A stretch of DNA of 26,827 nt, taken from positions 1 through 26,827 of IMG/VR virus record IMGVR_UViG_3300045996_002735, one strand, 5' to 3'. This DNA is from a virus. The notes beneath the pieces were generated by a model. That model had not been told where the DNA came from. It ran no database searches and saw nothing but the letters and a program-made list of their open reading frames with translations. Below, one piece after another: positions 14,030 through 22,200 of this stretch. The translations under genes and the position numbers were made by a program. Each line of letters starts with the position of its first letter. Within the stretch, counting starts at the first letter, position 1.

Positions 14030-14692
14030 ATGGCACGTATTTCGTCCCAAGGCACGGTTGCCTTGCTGGAAATTGCACCGCGCAATGCCGGAGTAGCGGC
14101 AACCGCTGCAACGGCTGCCGCTCCGGCTGTGATTACGGTCGGCTCTGGAAACATGACCGATTTCACGGCGGGTGTTTGGGTTTACGTTGAGGCAGTCGGA
14201 TGGGATTCGGTGCATGGCAAGGTTTTCAAGGTGAAGAACCCGAGTGGCGCGGCTGGCACGTTTGAACTTGCGGGTTCAGACACTACCGGGGAAACGAATT
14301 GGCCTGCGAGTGCGAAAGTTTACGCGCTTGATTTTTCGGAAGTGTGTTTTAACCAGATTTCCCGTGATTCTCCGGCTTCCGCTACTGTGGACGTGACGAC
14401 GCTTTGCGATGAGGCGCGCGTTACGGTGTCGGGCATGCCCGCGCCGGGTACGATTACGTTTGGCGGATTCTATGACTCCGTTGATGAAGGCTACCAAGAA
14501 TTGCGTAATGCATATGAAGGTGGCGAAGATCGGTGGTTTGTTATCAATATGCGCGATGGTAGCGTTATTGCAATGCTGATTAATATCAACAGCCTTGGAG
14601 AATCTCTCGGCGTTGATCAGGGCGTTTCGTTTAGCAGCGGCGCGAATGTCTCCGGCCGTCCCATTTATTACACTGCGGCGGCGCTGGCATAA
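14030..14692 (+). CDS. tail tube: Major tail tube protein (gpV-like)
   Basis: 220 residues. It begins M-A-R-I-S-S-Q-G-T-V, a common opening of lambda-type tail tube subunits. The later pattern T-I-T-F-G-G-F-Y-D, then E-D-R-W-F-V-I, M-R-D-G-S-V-I, S-L-G-E-S-L-G-V-D-Q-G-V-S-F matches phage tail tube proteins, which polymerise in hexameric rings around the tape measure. A GTG-, gap-free junction follows: its stop overlaps the next gene's ATG by one base. AAAGGAG lies about 10 bases before the start. Placement just before the two overlapping chaperone frames and the tape measure is canonical. Confidence 0.85.
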   Translation: MARISSQGTVALLEIAPRNAGVAATAATAAAPAVITVGSGNMTDFTAGVWVYVEAVGWDSVHGKVFKVKNPSGAAGTFELAGSDTTGETNWPASAKVYALDFSEVCFNQISRDSPASATVDVTTLCDEARVTVSGMPAPGTITFGGFYDSVDEGYQELRNAYEGGEDRWFVINMRDGSVIAMLININSLGESLGVDQGVSFSSGANVSGRPIYYTAAALA

Positions 14693-15099
14693 TGAGCACA
14701 TATCGCAAAACGCGCAAGGTGCGTGTGAAGGCTTGGAGCGATGATCCAATCACGCTCCAAGAATTGAGTCTTGGCGATATCGGGGAAATGTCAGGGAAGC
14801 AGTTTGAACGCGTAGATTTTGCAATGGAATTGGTTGGAAGGTCGTTGCTAGATGAAGAAGGGCGAGCGGTAGGGGCGAATTGGCTACGGGAAAATGTGGG
14901 TGCCAGCAAGCTTCCCGGTCTGATGGAATTGGTTGATCACTGTCAGGATTTGAATGGCTTTAATAAGTCAGAAGAGCAAAAGAAGGAAGAACAGGAAAAC
15001 CCTCTCGGACGAGCGCCGGTTAAGAATGCGGCTCGCTCTGGCGCTCGGAAAAACGGTGGGGGAGTTGGAGAACCTGTTGACGCCGCGCGAGTGGAATGA
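14692..15099 (+). CDS. Tail assembly chaperone, gpG-like (upstream frame)
   Basis: 135 residues, between the tail tube and tape measure genes, exactly where lambda encodes gpG. The body (about 1-85) contains L-Q-E-L-S-L-G-D-I-G-E-M and a helical middle, followed by a lysine/glutamate-rich linker (KSEEQKKEEQEN) and a low-complexity, basic end after residue 100. The linker region overlaps the next reading frame, as in chaperone pairs joined by programmed frameshifting. The end after about residue 105 does not look conserved, as expected if part of translation leaves this frame. It would bind tape measure during tube assembly. Confidence 0.75.
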   Translation: MSTYRKTRKVRVKAWSDDPITLQELSLGDIGEMSGKQFERVDFAMELVGRSLLDEEGRAVGANWLRENVGASKLPGLMELVDHCQDLNGFNKSEEQKKEEQENPLGRAPVKNAARSGARKNGGGVGEPVDAARVE

Positions 15100-15316
15100 A
15101 TGGCTGCATTTTATGAAAACGGAGTTCATTGGGTATCAGCGGTTTGATTATGGTTTCGCGTCCATTACCGCAATGCTCTATAATATTAATAGGCCGCTGC
15201 ATAGTCCATTGAAAAATCCGGTTGATTTCATGCCGTTTCAAAAGAAAGGCGATGAAGAGCCAGAATCGACTCCGTTGGAATTTGCTAAAGCATTCGGCGC
15301 GGAGGTTATTGGATAA
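14954..15316 (+). CDS. Tail assembly chaperone, gpT-like (downstream frame, probably expressed by frameshift)
   Basis: The frame is open from just after TGA 14951-14953. The body has L-R-M-R-L-A-L-A-L-G-K-T-V-G-E-L-E-N-L-L-T-P-R-E-W-N-E-W, the hallmark of gpT/DUF4035-type tail chaperone C-terminal domains. It lies in the +1 frame relative to the gpG-like gene. Fusion would require +1 or -2 slippage before about 15025. A separate ATG at 14954 with AGGA at 14945-14948 could also start it independently. In other phages the fusion chaperone recruits tape measure to tail tube subunits. Confidence 0.72.
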   Translation: MALISQKSKRRKNRKTLSDERRLRMRLALALGKTVGELENLLTPREWNEWLHFMKTEFIGYQRFDYGFASITAMLYNINRPLHSPLKNPVDFMPFQKKGDEEPESTPLEFAKAFGAEVIG

Positions 15317-17965
15317 ATGGTCAGTCTGCCGCTTGGTACGTTAACCCTTGATCTAGTCGCTAATATTCAGCGGCTAACGGCAGGACTTGACCGCGCGCAA
15401 GCGCAGATGACTCAGTTTCAGGATAAAATTTCTACGGCAGCAAGTGCGTTTACTAAATTTGGCGCTGCCTATCTGACGTTCCAAACTCTTAGTACAGCGA
15501 TAAATACCGTAATCTCTTCGCTGGATAGACTTGGAAGTTTAGGGGAAATTGGGGAGCAGATAGGCGCGACTGCCGAACAATTACAGGCGTTGCGCGGGCT
15601 GGCTGTTGGTGCGGGCATCGAACCGCAGCAAATGGAACAAGCGTTTGGCAAATTGTCTACGGCGATAGGTGAAGCTGCCGCTGGATCGGAACAAGCACAA
15701 CAGAAATTCGAACGCTTAGGGGTGTCCTTTCGGACCGCGACCGGTGAGGTTCGCGATTCGTGGTCGGTGTTTATTGACGTTGCGCACCGCGCGGCGGAAG
15801 CCGGAACGGCAACTGAGGCTTTGCGCATTGCGGCGGAGGCGTTTGGAGAACGGGGCGGGCGGCGCATGGTGCCGCTCTTGCAGGAAATTGCTAACCAAAG
15901 TGGGAATTTGCGTCAGCGATTAATTGAAGCTGGTTTGATACTAGGCGATGATTTGGTTAAGGCGTCTGACGATGCCGGGGATGCAATTGCAAGGTTAGGT
16001 CTTGTAATTACGAATATGTTTGATTCCACGCTAGCTAATTTGGCTCCGTGGATTCAAAAAATGTCGGAAGGTCTCGAATCAGCCTTCCGAGATTTTGGAC
16101 AGCGTGCCCGTATTCTTCCGGTTCCAATAGAGTCGCAGCAAGATACAGCGCAATTCTGGTTGCAGCGTGAACTTGATAATGTTGCGGCGTATGATCGTCA
16201 GATTGCGGCGCTGCAAGAGCGGCTTGCGCAACTTAGCAATCAATACCGGGAAATGCAGGATGCGGGCAGAACCGGTTTGTTTGGCGGCACGGCGCAAATC
16301 CGCGACACAGAGAATCGAATCACGGCGATTACGCAAGAACTGGTAGAGTTGTTTAACAAGGCTGATCTTTCTACAGCTAAGATTCGCGAATTGATGCTTG
16401 AAGTTGGGCGCTTGTCCAGCGCTCGGATTCCAGATTTTCAGACGACTCCGGGTGCTGAACCGGAAGGACCATCGGACACGGGTGGACCTTCGCGCGTGCT
16501 ACAGGATTTGCGGGCACAGGCGGTAGAAGCAGAGCGAGAAGCGCGGGAGAGTGTTTCCGCCACTCTGCAAGCGCTCCGTTCTGATATGTCGGCGCGTGAA
16601 TCCGCTGCGCGTTCTCGTCGTCAAAGTGGCGAATCGGAAGCACAAAAGCGTCTTAACGAACAACAGCGCGAATTTAACGAATTGCTGCGCGAGATGGAGA
16701 CGCTTTATAAGGCGGCACGCTCACCAGCGGAAGAGTATTCAGCTACGCTTGGTCGCGTCTCAGAAGCAATTTCCAAACGCGCGTTCGCACCAGATATGGA
16801 AGGGGTGCGTAATTCCTTTGCGGCTGCGGGAAAGGCAAGCGCCGATTATCTGCAATCGGTTCTGCAAGCCGGAGACGCACCCGGTTCGGCTATGGACACC
16901 ATTCGGGAGCGCCTTGCGCAACTGCGTGATCAATGGGTTTCGGCGGGTGTTTCGGCGGAGGAAGCCGGAGCACGCATGGAAGGCGGGTTGCAAGCCGCCA
17001 TGCGGCCGTTCGAAGACGTAGCACGGCGAGTGTTCGAATCCACACGTGAACCCATGGAGGAATTTCGCAAGGCGGCGCAAGAAATCAATGATGCGTTCGC
17101 GGCCGGTGCGTTCACTGCGCAGCTTGGCGGCGGTGAAACGGCAATGCGGGGGCTTGCTGAGGCTGCCGGGCAGGCTGCGGCGGCGGTGGATCAGATCGGC
17201 GGAAATACCGGACCGATTGTAGAAGAGTTCCGCCAGCGAATTACGGAACTTGGACAGGAGATGATTCGCACGGGAGAACTCGCGGAAGAGAATTTCCCTC
17301 AATTTATTGAACGTGCCATGCGCAAGGCATCGGAAGCGATGCAGAATAGCCCCTATCAATTGCAGGTTCGTGCTATTCGTCAAGCAACTGACACCATCAT
17401 GCGCGATATTGAAGATGCGTTTCTTGATATGAGCGGCAATGTAATGGATACGGTTAATAATTTGCTTGAGTCTATTTTGAAGACTTTCCAGCGTTTGGCA
17501 TTTCGCACGTTTATTGAACCGGCTCTTCAAAATCTTCTTAACATCGGTATGAAGGCGTTAATGTCTGGCTTCGCGCCTTCTGTTGGAGGCGGGTTCAAGA
17601 GTGCGCACGGAAATATCTTTGCCAATCATAACGTAGTGCCATTTGCGCAAGGCGGTGTTGTTAGCTCCCCGTCTCTGTTCTCGTTCGGCAGCATCGCGGA
17701 AGCCGGTCGTCCGGAGATGATTGCCCCGTTGTTTCGCGATTCTGCCGGTGATCTTGGCGTAAAGGCGCGCGTTGACGCCGCGCCGGTAGTCGTCAACATC
17801 TATAACAATGGCGACAATCAAGTTCGGACAGAGACACGCGACGGCGCGAATGGTCGGGAGATTGACGTTTACATTGAGCGTGCCGTTGATCGCGGGCTAG
17901 TCGAGGGGCGGTTTGATCGCTCTCTCGGTACGTCGTTCGGCTTGCGCCGTTCGGGGGTTCGGTAG
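15317..17965 (+). CDS. Tape measure protein
   Basis: 882 residues, helical and Gln/Ala-rich over most of the length, as typical for tape measure proteins that set tail length and enter the host envelope. The N-terminus (LGTLTLDLVANIQRLTAGLD) matches phage tape measures. Amphipathic segments (about 280-520) carry coiled coil. The hydrophobic block near 700-755 is followed by the conserved C-terminal F-A-Q-G-G-V-V-S-S-P-S-L-F and E-A-G-R-P-E-M-I-A-P-L motifs (about 775-815), which are highly diagnostic. From the usual ratio of about 0.15 nm per residue, the tail should be near 130 nm; this is an inference. GGAGG lies 11 bases before the ATG. Confidence 0.93.
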   Translation: MVSLPLGTLTLDLVANIQRLTAGLDRAQAQMTQFQDKISTAASAFTKFGAAYLTFQTLSTAINTVISSLDRLGSLGEIGEQIGATAEQLQALRGLAVGAGIEPQQMEQAFGKLSTAIGEAAAGSEQAQQKFERLGVSFRTATGEVRDSWSVFIDVAHRAAEAGTATEALRIAAEAFGERGGRRMVPLLQEIANQSGNLRQRLIEAGLILGDDLVKASDDAGDAIARLGLVITNMFDSTLANLAPWIQKMSEGLESAFRDFGQRARILPVPIESQQDTAQFWLQRELDNVAAYDRQIAALQERLAQLSNQYREMQDAGRTGLFGGTAQIRDTENRITAITQELVELFNKADLSTAKIRELMLEVGRLSSARIPDFQTTPGAEPEGPSDTGGPSRVLQDLRAQAVEAEREARESVSATLQALRSDMSARESAARSRRQSGESEAQKRLNEQQREFNELLREMETLYKAARSPAEEYSATLGRVSEAISKRAFAPDMEGVRNSFAAAGKASADYLQSVLQAGDAPGSAMDTIRERLAQLRDQWVSAGVSAEEAGARMEGGLQAAMRPFEDVARRVFESTREPMEEFRKAAQEINDAFAAGAFTAQLGGGETAMRGLAEAAGQAAAAVDQIGGNTGPIVEEFRQRITELGQEMIRTGELAEENFPQFIERAMRKASEAMQNSPYQLQVRAIRQATDTIMRDIEDAFLDMSGNVMDTVNNLLESILKTFQRLAFRTFIEPALQNLLNIGMKALMSGFAPSVGGGFKSAHGNIFANHNVVPFAQGGVVSSPSLFSFGSIAEAGRPEMIAPLFRDSAGDLGVKARVDAAPVVVNIYNNGDNQVRTETRDGANGREIDVYIERAVDRGLVEGRFDRSLGTSFGLRRSGVR

Positions 17966-18346
17966 ATGAGCGGCAGCATAATTTTACACTGGCCTATATC
18001 GTTACCACAATGCCCAACGTCTTGGATGGAACGTCCAATTTCCACGACGCTGCGGAGCGAAGTTCAGGTTGGAGTTGCTAAAACACGTAGACGTTATACG
18101 CGCACGCGCGTAACCGCGCAGTCACGATTCTTGTTGGTGCGTGGACCGTCTAACAAGCTCTCTAGCCCCGGCTATGTTTCTTTCATTCAATTTTATCAAG
18201 CCGATTGTTTAGGCGGAGCGCGTCCATTTTATTTCACGCACCCTTTCTCTAAAATCCTGAAAGCGTGGCGTTGGACGGAAGAGCCTCAACTTTCAGATTA
18301 TGAAGGGAAGTTTATTCAGGTAACTTGCGCATGGGAAGAAATGTGA
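17966..18346 (+). CDS. Minor tail protein, gpM-like
   Basis: 126 residues, beginning directly after the tape measure stop. The order gpM-, gpL-, gpK-, gpI/J-like after the tape measure repeats that of lambda. The sequence has W-P-I-S-L-P-Q-C-P near the start, I-Q-F-Y-Q-A-D at about 78 and T-H-P-F-S-K, with an ending (EEPQLSDYEGKFIQVTCAWEEM) that reads like the closing strand of distal tail proteins. Tyr- and Trp-rich strands suggest a beta-rich tip protein that docks on the end of the tube. The family call rests on position plus general fold, as no single motif is decisive. Confidence 0.75.
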   Translation: MSGSIILHWPISLPQCPTSWMERPISTTLRSEVQVGVAKTRRRYTRTRVTAQSRFLLVRGPSNKLSSPGYVSFIQFYQADCLGGARPFYFTHPFSKILKAWRWTEEPQLSDYEGKFIQVTCAWEEM

Positions 18347-18826
18347 ATGGCGCGCACGATTTCGCTTGCGGCGCGCAACACAGCCGAAGCGCTACATTCT
18401 GATGACGGATTTTTATTGCTGCTCACTGCGTGGCCACAGGATGGAGAAACGGCAGCGATTCGCGTCGTTAACAATAACGAAGATATAATTAGTCGTGGTG
18501 TAACCTATGTCGCATATCCGTTTGAAATCACCTTGCCCGGTGATGATGACGAACGCGTTTCACAAGCCACCATCACGATTGATAACGTAACCGGAGATAT
18601 CCTAGACACGCTTCGGCAAATTAACGGAGACGTGAATATACTTTTGGAAGTCGTGTTGATCAGCAATCCGAGTGATGTGGTTATGGCCACCAATGGATTG
18701 AAATTACGCCGAATAACGGTTTCTGATACCACCATATCTGGTGATATTTTAACGGATACTATTTATCAGGTGACGTACCCGGCTGAGGATTATACGCCAG
18801 CTTCAACGCCAGGAATTTTCCGGTGA
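18347..18826 (+). CDS. Minor tail protein, DUF1833 family (gpL-like)
   Basis: 159 residues starting at ATG that touches the previous stop (TGAATG). The pattern F-L-L-L-L-T-A-W, R-V-V-N-N, G-V-T-Y-V-A-Y-P-F-E-I-T-L-P, then Q-A-T-I-T-I-D-N-V-T and I-Y-Q-V-T-Y-P-A is that of DUF1833, a tail-tip family that occupies the gpL position in alphaproteobacterial and other siphoviruses. It is probably part of the baseplate hub near gpJ. Its stop overlaps the GTG of the next gene by four bases (GTGA), a sign of coupling. Confidence 0.85.
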   Translation: MARTISLAARNTAEALHSDDGFLLLLTAWPQDGETAAIRVVNNNEDIISRGVTYVAYPFEITLPGDDDERVSQATITIDNVTGDILDTLRQINGDVNILLEVVLISNPSDVVMATNGLKLRRITVSDTTISGDILTDTIYQVTYPAEDYTPASTPGIFR

Positions 18827-19299
18827 ACGAATTTAATGTTGTTCCATATTTGCGTATTCCGTGGAAGTCGCACGGTCGAGATTGGAACGGTTGTGACTGT
18901 TGGGGGCTGGTTAGATTAGTAATGAAAACAGAACTTGGAATCGAATTACCTAGTTTTGCAGATGAATATAACGATGCATCGGATGTACGTGCAACAGCCG
19001 CAGCTTATAAATTACATACCAGTGAATTAGCACAGCGAATCCGGTTGGAAGATGTGGAGACGTTTGACGCGCTGCTTATGAAAACCGAAACCGAGCCTGT
19101 ACATATAGCCCTCTGTTCTGGCATAGGGTATGGTTGGCAACGGACGATGTTGCACATGCGGCCTGAGTTTGGGCCTGCGAATGTGCCTATCAAGTCGGTG
19201 TCAACGGAGTATTTCATAACGGGAGCGTATAGGTGGACGGCACTGCGCAGCTTCCGGGACCGGTCGGGCAAGATGACGAACCCGTTGCCAATGCGCTAA
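18823..19299 (+). CDS. Tail tip NlpC/P60 family protein (gpK-like peptidoglycan peptidase)
   Basis: 158 residues starting at GTG 18823, with AGGAA at 18811-18815 giving 7-base spacing. The NlpC/P60 core shows G-R-D-W-N-G-C-D-C26-W-G-L-V-R with Cys26 in the catalytic position and H94 in E-P-V-H-I-A-L as the partner histidine. Lambda gpK also carries an N-terminal metalloprotease-like domain; here only the NlpC part is present. It probably cuts peptide cross-links as DNA enters, or acts in tip assembly. It overlaps the next gene by 67 bases, which is unusually long. Confidence 0.85.
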   Translation: MNEFNVVPYLRIPWKSHGRDWNGCDCWGLVRLVMKTELGIELPSFADEYNDASDVRATAAAYKLHTSELAQRIRLEDVETFDALLMKTETEPVHIALCSGIGYGWQRTMLHMRPEFGPANVPIKSVSTEYFITGAYRWTALRSFRDRSGKMTNPLPMR

Positions 19300-22200
19300 C
19301 CGTTCAAACACGCCCCCGGCTGCTCAGTAGTGAGGGGGCGGAGACATTCGCGATAGGCGAAGGTCTCACCATCACTGAAATTTTGGAAAAGGCGCGTTGG
19401 CAGTCGGCGTTTTGGCCCTATACGGCTGTGAGCGTCAATGGGCACGTGGTGCCGCGCGAGCGTTGGCACCGAGTGCGCCCGCGCGCCGGAAGCACGCTAG
19501 TTATAGCTGTGGTGCCGCAAGGGGGCGGGCGGGGCAAGCAGTTGCTTGCTATCGTCGCGTCAATTGCAATCATGGCGTTTGCATGGTGGGCCGGTACAGC
19601 ACTTGCTGGTTCATTGTTCGGTGCGGCTGCCGGTTCGTGGCAAGCCAACATGCTGATTGCCGGTATTGCGCTAGTCGGCAATCTCGGCCTGTCGGCGTTG
19701 GTTCGTCCAAAAGTGCCGCGCGCGGATTTGGGGGCGGCTGGTGCTCTTGGCATCAGTGCAAGCGCCTCACAGTCTGAACCGACATATTACACGATTGGTG
19801 GTCAACGGAACCAAGCCAAGCCTTATGCGGCCATGCCGCGCTTGCTTGGTTCGGCACGGATTGCGCCGAATCTGGTTGCTGAGCCATATGTTTTATCGAT
19901 CGGGCGGGATAGTTATTTATTTGCAGTTTACGATTTTGGTTATGGTCCGTTGGATATTTCTGATATCCGAGTTGGTGACACGCCTATTGGTTATCTTCGT
20001 GAAGTTGACATTAGAATACACCACTTTTTTGAAGCTGGCGATGCGTTGCAGCTTTACAACGGAGATGTGCAAACCACTTCGGTTGGAGCTACCCTTAGTC
20101 GGTCATATCAATTTATTCAAGCTGACACCAATGCGCAGGGTGTTACGCTTGAATTTGTATTTCCCGGCGGGTTGTTTACGATAGACCGTCGTTCTCAACC
20201 AGCGTCGCATGAAGTATGGATTGATATCATTTGGCGCTATGTGGGTGACACTACGTGGAATACGCTGGATTCTGTGCCTGCTAAATGGATTAGTTGGGAC
20301 AGTAACGCCTCAGCGTCTAATTCTGTCTCAGTAAGTGGCGGCACGGTACGGCAAAGGTTTGAAGCTTGGGCGTCCCCGATTCATTCGTTTAGATTCGATG
20401 CCGCTGGAAATATAACACAAACCTTTGAACCAGATGAACAGGTATGGGTCTACGGTGATCAGAGTATTTCCGCTTGGCTCAAACCCGGTTGGTTCATCGT
20501 GTTTCCCGGTTCACGTGCAGTTAAAATTCTTGAAGTGTTTAATTGGTGGCCTGATGATACAACCGGAAGGCGCGGCACCGATGTAAACGTAATTCGTGCT
20601 CACTTTAGAGTTTACGTGACTAGTCGCGCCGCTGTTGGTATCCCTGACGGTGAGATTAATGTCGTTGGCATAGTCGAACCCTTCGATGGGCCTCCGGGGC
20701 AATTGCAGGTTCGCGCGGCAACACGTCAAGCTTTGACGGTTCAGCTATGGATGGAAGGTTTTCCCGGTAATCGGACAGTTGAATTTGCCTATCGTCGCAC
20801 GAGTGATGAAGCTACGATTACAGAGTTGGTGGACAAAGTTTCACTTAGTTCGATATCTTCCCGCTATTATCGCCAGCCATTTTTCCCGTCTCAGGGGCAT
20901 TCGATTCTGGAAGTTCGAGTCAAGGCGAATGACCAACTTTCCGGACCGCTTGATACGCTTACCGCATATTGCACGAGTTGGCACACAGAACCGCATTCGG
21001 TTGGTTTCGGCGGCTGGCAATGGAAGCCGAGTCGAAACCCGGCGGCACATTATTTGGAAGTGCTGCGCGGAACAGCGAACCCGCGCCCGGTGCCGGATTC
21101 TCTGATTGACTTTCCGCAATTCGAACGTTGGGCAGACGTGTGTTCCTCCACATCCCCACAGGGGGATGTGTATTATATGTGTGATCTGTTCATTGAAGGG
21201 CGCGTCACTATTGGTGAATTGCTTACTGATATAGCGCGGTGCGGTCGGGCTATTCCTACCATTCGTGATGGAAAATACTCTATTATTATGGAGGATGAGG
21301 CACGCGTTCCAGTACAGATGTTTACGGTTAAAAACACAAAAAGCATGCAGTTTGAGCGCATCTGGCGGAGACAGCCGCATGCGCTGCGCATGCGTTTCCT
21401 TAGCGAGCAATCCAACTTGCAGGAAGAGTTGACCGTTTACGATGACGGTTACAACGGGTGGAACGCGACGGAATTTGAAACCGTCGAAGAATCGCCCGGC
21501 ATGACTCGGTGGTGGCAAGTTTGGCGTTCTGGTCGGCGCATGCTTGCTGAGGGTAAATTGCGCCGTGAGAATTGGACAATTAGCACTGATATTGAAGGGT
21601 TAATTTGCCAGCGGGGCGATTTGGTGTTGGTGGCTAGCGACTCGTTGCGTGCCGGTGGTGAGGCAATGCGTATTGCTAGCGTGGAGGGGGAAGATATTTG
21701 GCTTGATGAATCTATTGATTCCCTGAATGGTAATGACACACTGCGCGTGCGGTTGTCAGATGGAGCATATTTATTAGTCGCGGTGGATTTGTCGCCAACT
21801 CGCCCCGGTGCGGTTCGTGTGACTCCGGGTAACGCACAAAATCTAAAGCCGGGTATGCTTTGCGTTCTCGGTGTTACAACAAACACCACGATTCCATTGA
21901 TCGTCACCAGAGTCACTCCCGGCCCGGATTTTACGGCAACCATTGAAGCTGTTGAGGAAGCTTCCGGGATTAGGCAAGCAGAATACACGGTAATTCCAGA
22001 TTATGCGCCACCAACATGGGTGCCATCTCGGCGGGTTCTTGTAGACTCACCGCGCAGCTTCGTAGTGACTCCACACTATACGTATGAAAATCGTTATCCG
22101 TTTATAACTCTTCGCTTCACGTGGATTGCTCCGCCGCGCGTTACGTTTCAGCGTTATATTTTGTATGAAATTGTAGCTGGAAATTGGACTCCTATAGCTG

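Noticed and set aside
14997-15023. Lambda-like -1 frameshift at A-AAC-CCT as the way to the gpT-like frame
   Set aside because: The heptamer is in register, but -1 leads to a stop at 15021-15023 and not into the gpT-like frame.
16760-17530. 256-residue - strand frame inside the tape measure gene
   Set aside because: It is antisense to an unambiguous tape measure, has unnatural residue use and no ribosome site.
20841-21518. 225-residue - strand frame within the gpJ-like gene
   Set aside because: Antisense shadow of a well-supported coding region, with His/Arg/Cys-heavy composition.
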